Positions 27,001 to 34,113 of a DNA stretch of 37,014 nucleotides are shown here, one piece after another. The notes beneath the pieces were generated by a model, which was not told where the DNA came from, made no database searches, and saw only the letters and a list, made by a program, of their open reading frames with translations. Numbering within the stretch: position 1 is the first letter of the stretch; every line of letters begins with the position of its first letter. The stretch lies in NCBI GenBank assembly GCA_014382705.1, contig JACNJE010000084.1, positions 1-37,014 of the forward strand. The letters are read 5' to 3'. Position numbers and translations under genes: made by a program. This DNA is from Verrucomicrobiota bacterium. GTDB lineage: Bacteria > Verrucomicrobiota > Verrucomicrobiia > Limisphaerales > UBA1096.

Positions 27001-30000
27001 CTGTCGGAGGCATCCGTGATGGAAGTCGTCCACCTTGAGAAAGCGGAGGCGGCCTCGGTGGCGGATGCCGTCAACCGGGCTCTTCAAGGCGGGGAGCGTA
27101 CACGAAATTCCTCTTCCCGGAGCCGAACCAGTTCTTATCGCAGCAGCAGTTCGAGTGAGAACAATCCGGAAGTGACCGTAACCCCCGAGGTGAATTCCAA
27201 CAGTCTGGTGATCGTTGGCCCAGCGGAACGCGTGAAATCCGTCACAGAATTGGTGCGCCAACTCGACATCAAGGGGGAAACCGAGGGAGGCGTGGATATC
27301 CGGATTTACAAGCTTGAAAATGGGGAGGTGAAATCCGTAAGCCAGACGCTTGAGGACATGATCGAACGTGTGCTCAACCTCATGCCGGGCTCGGATCAGG
27401 ACAGGTCGCGTCGGCGTTTTTCTGTACGCGTTTGGGGGCATGAAGACACCAAAACATTGTTTGTGCTTGTGCCGCCCCGGCAGTTTGCGCTGGTGGAAAA
27501 ACTGTTGCCGATGCTGGATCAGAAGTCAGAAGAGGCGTTGCAGCAGGGAGAACTCAAGTTTTACCCCGTAAAGCATGCTGCGGCCTCGCGCTTGTCTACC
27601 GTGGTCGAGGATATAGTGGATCGCATGGCCATGTTGACCCCCGGTTCAGATGACGAGAGACGTGCCCGTCAGTACTCCGTACGGTTTTGGTCTCACACAG
27701 ACAGTAATACCATCATTGCTGTAGTTCCACCGGATCTTGAATCGTTGACCGAAGAACTAATCACCATGCTTGACACCTCCAGCGAGGTGCAGGAACGCCT
27801 CGGTGAAATCCAGATGTTCCCCCTGAAATTTGGCGAAGCGGAAGAGGTTGCCGAGATGCTCGAAGAAATGGTCGAGCGGATGCTGAGTTTGAACCCCAAG
27901 CCGGGGCTTACAAGTAGTCAGATGGTTCGCTTAGTTAGAATCTGGCCGCATGAAGACACCAACAGTCTCTTCGTGCTTGTGCCCCCGGATTACGTTGACA
28001 TGACGAAGGGCTTGGTCGGCATGCTGGATGTAAAACCGGATGATGCTCTGCAAAACGCGGAGATTCAGCTTTTCCAGTTGGAACACAGTGAGGCAGAGGC
28101 GGTTGGTGAAATTCTCGAAAGCATGATTGAGCGGGTGCTTACCCTGAATCCAAAGTCTAAAATCAATAGCCGTCAGATCAGTAACTCAGTGGAGACTTGG
28201 CCGAACGTGGAAACGAACAGCTTGTTCGTATTGGTGCCCAAGGACAATCTGCCGATGGTAACGAATCTACTGTCGATGCTCGATGCCAAGCCGGAACGAG
28301 TGCAACGTGCAATCCACTACGTCATGCTTGAAAACGCTGATGCCGATACCGTGGCGAGCCAGATAACGGCGTTGTTTATTGAGGAGGATAAGGCCGACCA
28401 ACCGTTCGTTGAGTCGGATTTATTCATGAATAGCATCACCATCATCGGAACCCAGGAGCAGATCGCCGAGATGAGTGATACGATTAAACAGCTCGACGAG
28501 GCAGCGATGGACAACACCTTGCAAATCAGGGTCATCTCCTCGGAGGGTGTGCCCGCCAAGGATCTGGCGGAGATGTTGACCGGCCTCTACTCGAACTTAT
28601 CCGGGGTTGATATCCGACTGGTTGAGGAGTTGCCGAAAGCGGACCTGCAGACCGAGCCTCTGCCTAAACTTGAAGATAGCCAAGAGAAGGCAGTCACAGA
28701 AAAAGAGGAAGTCGTCTACATTGCCGTCGATGAAAAAATCAACGCGATTTTGGCCTCCGGCAAAGCCAACGATCTCGACCGGATTTCACGACTCATGGAA
28801 GATTTGACAATCACTATCATGGATAGCGAAGCCGAGTTTAGGCGATATGAGTTGAAGGATGCCGATCCGGAGGGCTTGGCCAAGGCGTTGCTCGATATAT
28901 ACGCTCGGCCGGAAAAGACCGTGGTGGAGGATGGAAAGCCAAAAAAAGTACCTCAACCGCCAAAAATTGTGGCCGTGCCAGATCTTCGAACCCGTTCGGT
29001 CATCGTCCGGGCAGAACCTTTGGATTTTGAGTTTATCGAGTTGCTTGTCGAGGAACTCGATGTGAAAGGAGCGCCGCAGGTCGATATGCGATTCTTTGTC
29101 CTTCGCAATGCCCGGCCGGAGGACGCTATCGAGCATTTGCAGGATTACTTCAAGGAACTTAAGGAAGTACGCCCGGGCGAACCGTTGGAGGCCAAGGCGG
29201 ACAATCGAACCAAATCCGTCGTCGTCGTGGCGCGCCCGGAGATGTATGAAAAAATTGAGGAAGTGATCGAGCGTATCGACGTGCCGCCCGAGTTTGCTGA
29301 AGCGGACGTGTTGATCATTAATTTACGCAAGGCCAATGCCGAGTCCCTTTCCGAAATCATTCGGGACATGATGCGCCCTGATGCGAAGGGATACCTGACC
29401 GAGGAAGCCCAAGCGATGGTGGAGCAAGTCCAGAAACTCAATATTTCAAACGCCAACGGGCAAGTCGTCCAGCTAGACTTGACCAAACCCATCAAGGTGT
29501 TCGGGGAATCAGGGGATTCGGTTAACAGGCTTATCATCACCTCGACCTCCGACAACATGGTGGCGTTGCAGGAGCTGGTTCGCGTGATGGATTCCGTCAC
29601 TATAATTGACGGAGTGACGGTTCGGATTGTGACCTTGGAAAATGCCGAAGCTGACAATGTCCGCAATACCCTTTCTGGTGTCTTTTCTGAAAGCCAAGCG
29701 CTTGGCCAAGGGCCGGGCGGCAAGGCTGAACCGGAAGGCAGCGGCGGTCGTGCATTGGTGAGTCAAATCAATATCGGTGCCGATGACCGAACCAACAGCA
29801 TCATTATGAGTGGTCATCCTGATTCGGTAGACTTGGCGGAGCGCCTGATAGTGGATCTTGACAAGGATGTGGAGAACTTTGTGACTGACGTGAAGGTTTA
29901 TCGCTTAAAACACGCATCTACCGACCAGATTGTGCCTATGCTGCAGTCGGTTTTTAAGGAGGGCTCCAGCGAGCCCTCGCTTGAGGGGATCAGTCGGCAG

Positions 30001-33000
30001 GTGACCCGTTTACGGCTGCATCTTCAGGATGAAAATATCAAAGTTTCGGAAGCACCAGCCACCCGGGATGCATTGACAATCCAGGGGGATGAATCCTCCA
30101 ACACAATTATTGTCGCGGCGCGCTCCGATCTTCTGCCCTTGATCGAGGAGGTGATAAAGACATTGGATATCCCCGCCGTGGGAGGTATGGAGTCAATCCG
30201 GATCTACCCCCTGGAACACGCCAATGCAGCCACAATCGAGAACGTTATCGAAAACCTTTTTGAAGGACCCTCGCGAGGACAGGTGCGGCCCGAGGATCGA
30301 CCAAACATTGTGGTAGATTCTCGAACCAACGCCTTGATTATTGCTGCCTCCCAGAAAACGTTGGCCATTGTCAACAGCTTGATCATGCGTTTGGACCAAA
30401 AACCGGAAAGCTACGGAATTTTGATTGAAGTATTGCCGCTTAAACATAATGACGCTTCGCAGGTTGCCGGGATGATTAACGATGTGTTTAGTGCGCGACG
30501 GCGTAATATGCAATCTCCAGGGCAAACGACCCAGCCACAGGAGCGCGTCAATGTTGAGGCGGATGGTTTGACCAACTCGCTCATTATCACTGCGAGCAAA
30601 GAAAATGTCGGATTGATTCGTGAGTTGGTCGTAAAGGTGGACTTGGAGCCCACGGCTGAAACAAGTCAATTAACGATTATTCCGCTTGAGTACGCCGACG
30701 CGCAGCGAGCAGCGGCCATGTTGCGCTCCCTAATAAAACAAGGGTTATACCGTCCGGGCATCTCGCGGTCAGGAGCAGCCCGAGCCAGCCGTGAGAGTAT
30801 CGCCATCTCTGTGGATCATGCCACAAATACGCTGATCATTTCGGCTAGCCCGGAAAACCTCGCCGTGGTGCGGGAGGTGGTAAAACAGATTGACACAAGC
30901 AATTATGCCAAGACTGGATCGTTGAAGATTTATGAATTAAAGCACGCATCGGCATCGCGCCTTGCGACAACGCTTGAGTCATTCTTTAAATCCAAGCGGG
31001 CAGCTGAAGCTTCGCTGGGTGAGCCGGATGCAATTGTGCCCATCACGGTCACTCCGGATGAACGAACCAATACGTTACTGGTCACCGGTGGCAAGGAGAG
31101 CTTTGCCATCATAGACGAATTGCTCGGTAAACTCGACGCCGATGCCGTTGTGGCTCAGAACAAGTTCGATGTGTTCCCGTTGAAGAACGGCTCGGCGGCT
31201 AAGTTAAAGACGATGCTTGATCGCCTGTTCACCGGTCGCACCACGCCTCCGGGTGGCCAAACCCCACAACCGGTGACGGTCATCGCCGACCCGATTTCAA
31301 ACTCGCTGGTTGTCGGCGCGGCGACCGAGGATTTGCCAATGGTTCGCGACCTGGTCGAGCGACTGGATGCGGAACAAACCAGCCCGGACATCAACGTGGC
31401 GGTGTTCCCCTTGGCCAAGGCCAACGCGACGAGCGTATCTCAGATCATCCAGAATCTATACCGAGATACAGGCACCACTGTCGGTCCGTCGGTTGCGATT
31501 AATGTGGATAATCGCATCAACGCGTTGGTGGTTTCCGCGGGGGAGAACGACCTTAACCGCATCGAGGAATTGGCCAAGCAGTTGGACACAGGTGAGATCA
31601 AGAGGGTTTCAGAGATTCGGGTATTCGGGTTGAAGCATGCAAGTGCCACCAATCTTGCCCTGCTGTTGAACACGGCGCTGAACACCAAGCCGGAGAGCCT
31701 CACATCGCAGAGCGCAGACAGACAAGAGTTGCTACAGTTTATCACCCGCACCGAGGCGGAAAACGAACTGATTACCACTGGCCTCAAGGAAGGGGTTTTA
31801 ATCACTCCTGATCCCCGTACAAACTCACTGGTCGTCTCTGCACCCGTAGATAATATGCCCCTTATTGAGCAGATCATCGTCAAGCTTGATTCTAGTTCGC
31901 CGCAGATTGCACAGATCAAGGTCTTTCAGTTGAACAATGCCGATGCACGTCAGATGTCAGATGTGTTGTCAAACTTGTTTCAGTTACAGGCCGCAGGTGG
32001 GCAGGCCAACACACGCTCCATTCGCTATTCATTGGTCATGCCGGTCGATTCAGAAACAAAGAATGTAAACAGCGAGCCGACCATCGGCACCGCAGAGCAG
32101 AACGCGCTAACAGTGACTGTCGACATTCGAACCAACAGCCTGCTTGTTGGTGGCTCGGAGCATTATGTCGCCTTATCCACTCAGATAATCGAGGAATTAG
32201 ATTCAAGCCCAGCGCAGGAGAGAATCACCAAAGTTTATCGCCTCAAGAATTCCCAGGCAGATACCCTTGCGCTGGCACTGCAGGCTTTTCTGGATCAGGC
32301 ACAGCAGAGGGTAACATCAATCCTGGGTCAGGAGGCTGTGGGCACTGCTCAACGCCTGTTGGACGAGGAGGTTGCGATTGTGGCCGAACCCGTCAATAAC
32401 GCGTTATTGGTTTCAGCCAGTCCTCGCTACTTTGAACAGGTCGAGGAAATGATTCAGGAATTGGACCAACCTCAAAAACAGGTCCTGATTCAGGTTTTGC
32501 TTGCGGAGATCACTCTCGATGGCAGCACGGACTGGGGTATGCAATGGCAGACAGACTTGGATTTACAGGGCAATGACATCCCCGTCGATTCGGTAGGTAT
32601 AAATTCGCTTGGCGGAATACCAGGTGGGTTAGAAAGATCCGCGTCCACTGTCGGAGCCATAGGAGGGTTGACTGCGACCCTGACCGGCGATAACTGGGGT
32701 TTTATCCTCAAGGCCATGCAAAGTGATGGGCGTTTGGAAATTTTAAGTCGCCCACAGATTCTGGCGGCTGATAATCAGCCGGCCACTATTGATGTTGGGC
32801 AAAGAGTGCCGGTTGTCACTGGTAGTCGTGTTACTGAAAGAGGCGATTCGATCAATACATTTGAATACGAACAAGTTGGCATTCAGTTGGAAGTAACGCC
32901 TCGGATCAACCCCGATGGAGTTGTTAAAATGGATGTGTCTCCAACCATCAGCGCACTGGCATCTTCTAGTGTTGAGATTTCATCAGGTTTCACAGTGCCC

Positions 33001-33414
33001 ATCATCAATAGTCGCAGTGCGAGCACTGCCGTGAGTGTTCAGGATGGCCAAACGATTGTGATCGGCGGGTTGATCAGCACGGAGGACAACGAGCGGGTAA
33101 CAAAAATTCCGTTGTTGGGTGATATTCCTTACATTGGAGCTGCCTTCAAGCGGACAAGGCAATCCCGAGTTCGAAGTGAACTTCTGATAATTTTGACACC
33201 ACATGTAATCAATGAACCAACTGATGTCGAAAGGTTCAGTCGGGAGAACATTGAAAGTTCCAATATCTTCGAACAGTTTGAAGCCACTGGAACCGAGCGG
33301 AACAAAACCCAGCAGCGTATCCTTGACAGCATTAAGCCCAAGGCTCGCGAGGAGAAGGGGGTTGATGTACCGCAGCCAGCCAAGGAGAAGAACCCTCTGC
33401 CATCAAAGATATAA
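21022..33414 (+). CDS. Giant secretin (GspD-like) with about 45 N1-type modules
   Basis: 4130 residues from the ATG at 21022 (a GTG at 20989 would add 11); typical GspD has about 650-750. A signal peptide (KSMSLSVGLLLLLNWLPLGVVAQ) leads to an N0/STN-like domain at about 54-135. Then come about 45 consecutive modules of 65-105 residues with the secretin N1 pattern: a hydrophobic strand, a helix ending in a ...L(F/Y) step, NxLIVxA and a closing helix ending LD. The C-terminal domain (about 3816-4065) is an ordinary secretin barrel: EILSRPQILAADNQPATIDVGQ, VPVVTGS, SVQDGQTIVIGGLIS, KIPLLGDIPYIGAAFK, LLIILTPHVI. Two Ser/Arg/Tyr-rich inserts lie near 1931-1957 and 2025-2047. The stop overlaps the next start (TAATG). 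It should form an outer-membrane channel with an immense periplasmic part, working with the downstream GspE and GspF. The modules are too diverged from each other to be an assembly artefact. Confidence 0.95.
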   Translation: MKSMSLSVGLLLLLNWLPLGVVAQSDSPVPTPSKEGGAAKPDPLTDEAEKEKRNIRFQFEGVPYKDALQRFSQMAEKPLIMEVPLEGTLTFFDSEPYTYEEAMDLLNVILSMKGVALVEAGRYLQLTKLENIKKMPLKVVRGTDNSGDFRPGQIVTVVLKLEHLDAAEVSTAATSLLSNAGSVAPLSRGQGLIITDRLESIHRIQQLLSEIDVASAAEREMRTFALKHASGAVVSELINKTFGKTSVPKQIKWNEKSKKFDMFDPDPSSYISSVYDEASRTIVLFGPAEQLELTEQLIKEFETGEGKAGDVKIFHPAKMTADELASMIREGVDGVAQKGETAESAKLKARIIVDAKLNRVIASAPVAGQLEIIESFVLQVDGTGAKGGRPKPTTTVNITRVFRLKSLDLAAVQQAVSNATTDQLPGGETRSRLAISVDSSTRSLIVTGSPGDVQTAEDIVSQLEQGREPIIARQTRIFEMLDREELGRVTPLVEKLYKEQVDEAGTGPADAIILRDENTQRLIVRAKPDHLLQIAKLISELRLAKPLAKPRTTAMLPLSNRKVDQIYRNIESLVNERMGESPFRNQPKPRLIEDRANNRVIVTANVGQHEVIAQVVQSLDVLPDAPARTMRFVDLEGADARKLTPLITRLFENDKPSAGLAPQVVEDSGGKRLIVLSTEEQHGRITAFLGEYQSGSPLIVEREIRSISLPRRDSTKFNQLLQSIQKLIDQRMQNPEFVRQPKPLILPDEPGSRLIMTATREQFDVIDQIVGTVTATPETVERTVRLLRLKDRNAKELVELAKHLFDNEVSPDGTKPQIIADSVGSRLVVIATEEEFKQVEQFALDYNSGRQDLGPHQFKFVDVPVGQADEVVKAVSKLYQDQLRDNPDRQANPATILADNENDRVIISGPQKEVGRAEGLVRMLGPSKGSVGGQKVTEVVRLKAANARTVSGLIEKSFNAGGNRNKINLLVDEPSNSLVLTGAEKSVVAAGSVIRELDSGNRVKPLELRILELRAAEVSKVAPLVTELFTTLMKDRHGETYLPKSKIISDEAANRLIITGQLDEIEEIDKLVKQLDSTTRQSAGNRIFKIRAGDAKKISDVINRTFVTIDSRGNTRPRLNVAADEISNLLIVAGTPEDILAVGMLVEQLDVGNPLVPKDLKVIELPHAEGEKLAQLAGRVWGSQMRGVEGNGDVTFIHEPSGKRLIIVSPTELMTRAEQIVNGLLVSPESSSREVAVIELDHGNASELVPVLTSAYEAKVSGLPGIPASILNGANSKQVVVMGTPEQIIEIRGMASELDAPVETIQKVTESFLLSSADEVDIVSTMVKQIYESRHEGLASDPADAAFLSDAGNRRLIVVAKPDHIEEIKLLVEQVQVEGTDRAARQSKSLALAHINGAEAMTVLSQVFSVEMAATEPARKLILTPSTDGDSLFMDAPDDLAKRVETLLMVLDQPGEREERSVKLIKVGDAAEVARLQPLVEQLYTDRYQGNEQEPADAKIIADPVTETLVISGRKDHVLAIEKMVAELGLRKSQARPRVARVYDLKNAQAATLATTVTQLYEEKLKDRPGASKEQVLVLPDAATNRLIIMAPDNELPVLEELISQVDQVSLQTAGTRVFKLKANEASQVAILIQSTLVNITTAADPKSNTLIVSGEPEDLQAVAVIIEQLDSLTDKPKREVQVFTLVNSPADAAALQAKEVYLDQMKGKNDLGDSDAMILPDASGNRLIVTANILQLPLLKDVITTLDQKTASDDRKTVVHALKNGSATSVMSVIANVFASELERTDAALKLSVTASVDDKSLVVSGQPEDLAKVAELVATLDAPTFTGEVEVRSYRLPEGDTDNLAKALNNIFGRPDGTPGGAIQPRFEADDDTRHLLVAATADQFDRVEKLIEDFQSAAEVTHGIKTFRLAKGNSEEIAKVLREMLDAEETSSSSSYRSSSYYRSRYSRSSSQKPKAKVTSATAINAVIVQGTPPQLAMAEELVQTLEKMDLSEASVMEVVHLEKAEAASVADAVNRALQGGERTRNSSSRSRTSSYRSSSSSENNPEVTVTPEVNSNSLVIVGPAERVKSVTELVRQLDIKGETEGGVDIRIYKLENGEVKSVSQTLEDMIERVLNLMPGSDQDRSRRRFSVRVWGHEDTKTLFVLVPPRQFALVEKLLPMLDQKSEEALQQGELKFYPVKHAAASRLSTVVEDIVDRMAMLTPGSDDERRARQYSVRFWSHTDSNTIIAVVPPDLESLTEELITMLDTSSEVQERLGEIQMFPLKFGEAEEVAEMLEEMVERMLSLNPKPGLTSSQMVRLVRIWPHEDTNSLFVLVPPDYVDMTKGLVGMLDVKPDDALQNAEIQLFQLEHSEAEAVGEILESMIERVLTLNPKSKINSRQISNSVETWPNVETNSLFVLVPKDNLPMVTNLLSMLDAKPERVQRAIHYVMLENADADTVASQITALFIEEDKADQPFVESDLFMNSITIIGTQEQIAEMSDTIKQLDEAAMDNTLQIRVISSEGVPAKDLAEMLTGLYSNLSGVDIRLVEELPKADLQTEPLPKLEDSQEKAVTEKEEVVYIAVDEKINAILASGKANDLDRISRLMEDLTITIMDSEAEFRRYELKDADPEGLAKALLDIYARPEKTVVEDGKPKKVPQPPKIVAVPDLRTRSVIVRAEPLDFEFIELLVEELDVKGAPQVDMRFFVLRNARPEDAIEHLQDYFKELKEVRPGEPLEAKADNRTKSVVVVARPEMYEKIEEVIERIDVPPEFAEADVLIINLRKANAESLSEIIRDMMRPDAKGYLTEEAQAMVEQVQKLNISNANGQVVQLDLTKPIKVFGESGDSVNRLIITSTSDNMVALQELVRVMDSVTIIDGVTVRIVTLENAEADNVRNTLSGVFSESQALGQGPGGKAEPEGSGGRALVSQINIGADDRTNSIIMSGHPDSVDLAERLIVDLDKDVENFVTDVKVYRLKHASTDQIVPMLQSVFKEGSSEPSLEGISRQVTRLRLHLQDENIKVSEAPATRDALTIQGDESSNTIIVAARSDLLPLIEEVIKTLDIPAVGGMESIRIYPLEHANAATIENVIENLFEGPSRGQVRPEDRPNIVVDSRTNALIIAASQKTLAIVNSLIMRLDQKPESYGILIEVLPLKHNDASQVAGMINDVFSARRRNMQSPGQTTQPQERVNVEADGLTNSLIITASKENVGLIRELVVKVDLEPTAETSQLTIIPLEYADAQRAAAMLRSLIKQGLYRPGISRSGAARASRESIAISVDHATNTLIISASPENLAVVREVVKQIDTSNYAKTGSLKIYELKHASASRLATTLESFFKSKRAAEASLGEPDAIVPITVTPDERTNTLLVTGGKESFAIIDELLGKLDADAVVAQNKFDVFPLKNGSAAKLKTMLDRLFTGRTTPPGGQTPQPVTVIADPISNSLVVGAATEDLPMVRDLVERLDAEQTSPDINVAVFPLAKANATSVSQIIQNLYRDTGTTVGPSVAINVDNRINALVVSAGENDLNRIEELAKQLDTGEIKRVSEIRVFGLKHASATNLALLLNTALNTKPESLTSQSADRQELLQFITRTEAENELITTGLKEGVLITPDPRTNSLVVSAPVDNMPLIEQIIVKLDSSSPQIAQIKVFQLNNADARQMSDVLSNLFQLQAAGGQANTRSIRYSLVMPVDSETKNVNSEPTIGTAEQNALTVTVDIRTNSLLVGGSEHYVALSTQIIEELDSSPAQERITKVYRLKNSQADTLALALQAFLDQAQQRVTSILGQEAVGTAQRLLDEEVAIVAEPVNNALLVSASPRYFEQVEEMIQELDQPQKQVLIQVLLAEITLDGSTDWGMQWQTDLDLQGNDIPVDSVGINSLGGIPGGLERSASTVGAIGGLTATLTGDNWGFILKAMQSDGRLEILSRPQILAADNQPATIDVGQRVPVVTGSRVTERGDSINTFEYEQVGIQLEVTPRINPDGVVKMDVSPTISALASSSVEISSGFTVPIINSRSASTAVSVQDGQTIVIGGLISTEDNERVTKIPLLGDIPYIGAAFKRTRQSRVRSELLIILTPHVINEPTDVERFSRENIESSNIFEQFEATGTERNKTQQRILDSIKPKAREEKGVDVPQPAKEKNPLPSKI
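27301..28320 (+). repeat. Four in-frame 255-bp modules in the secretin gene
   Basis: Corresponding codons of four neighbouring N-modules lie at 27301, 27556, 27811 and 28066, exactly 255 bp (85 residues) apart. Each encodes a strand like (K/Q)(F/M/L)(Y/F)xLK/E, a long helix with E.(M/I)(I/V)(E/D)R(M/V)L.L.P, a basic segment, W.H.DTN(S/T)LFVLVPP and a closing (L/M)LD. They resemble one another far more than they resemble other modules of the gene, which points to a later tandem duplication. The following module (from 28315) has a different spacing. Confidence 0.85.
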
Positions 33415-33950
33415 TGTGCGGTGACAGGAGGAAAAGACCATCGGGTTGTATTCGCATAGGGTTGGCTCTTTGTATGGCTTGGGTTGGCTTTACTGGGGTT
33501 GGATGCCGTACAGAGATTCCCGGGCGGCCCAAAGCCAAGGCATTTAACCCAGGCAAAGGATCGGTTAATTCAATTCGACTTTTTACTTTACCGATGCTGT
33601 TTAATCTTGATGGAGAGCCTGGCCCCGATGCATTTAAGGCCCGGGTTTATGCCATAAGGGACTCTGCCCCAAAGCCGGTGCCGATTACGGATGGAACCTT
33701 GGAAATTATTTTTTTTGACGAGGTTTCAGACCGTAATCAACAGGTTTCCCCGCGCCAGTCCTGGTCGTTTTCAGGAAGGGCTTTGGATCGCTACAGGGTT
33801 CAGACAAGCATCGGCTTTCACTACGATTTTACCTTGGAGATTGATAAGGCCAAGCCATTGCCCGGCAAGGTGTCAATTCAGGCGAAGTTTACTCCTTTAG
33901 ATGGAGCTTCAATATTTGCGAAGCCAGTAAGCATTTCCGTTAAACCCTAG
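33414..33950 (+). CDS. Small predicted lipoprotein next to the secretin (candidate pilotin)
   Basis: 178 residues. The start ATG overlaps the secretin stop as TAATG, indicating translational coupling. A basic N-terminus (RRKR), a hydrophobic stretch and the lipobox TGVGC give lipidation at Cys31. The mature part is short and beta-rich (GTLEIIFFDEVSDRN, SWSFSGRALDRYRVQ, FHYDFTLEIDKAKPLPGKVSIQAKFTPLDG) and matches no family I can name. Because it is coupled to an outer-membrane secretin, a pilotin-like role (delivering or stabilising the secretin in the outer membrane) is an attractive inference, but the sequence does not resemble PulS/GspS or PilF. A general periplasmic accessory protein is the alternative. 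Confidence 0.75.
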   Translation: MCGDRRKRPSGCIRIGLALCMAWVGFTGVGCRTEIPGRPKAKAFNPGKGSVNSIRLFTLPMLFNLDGEPGPDAFKARVYAIRDSAPKPVPITDGTLEIIFFDEVSDRNQQVSPRQSWSFSGRALDRYRVQTSIGFHYDFTLEIDKAKPLPGKVSIQAKFTPLDGASIFAKPVSISVKP

Positions 33951-34113
33951 TCATGTAACAGGGCTTGGTTGGATAGCTTGGAAAAACTGTTCGCTCTGAT
34001 TTTTACATGATCCAAGTGACCATGCGCGCTTGCGATTTTCAGCCAATCGACTTGAATATCGCCCCAGCAGGATCAGGATGGGCCACTGCTTAGGCAATGG
34101 CCGGGTGCAAGCA

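Noticed and set aside
21022-33414. Giant secretin as an assembly artefact of repeats
   Set aside because: The modules are strongly diverged in sequence and length, the frame is open for 12.4 kb, and signal peptide and barrel are both intact.
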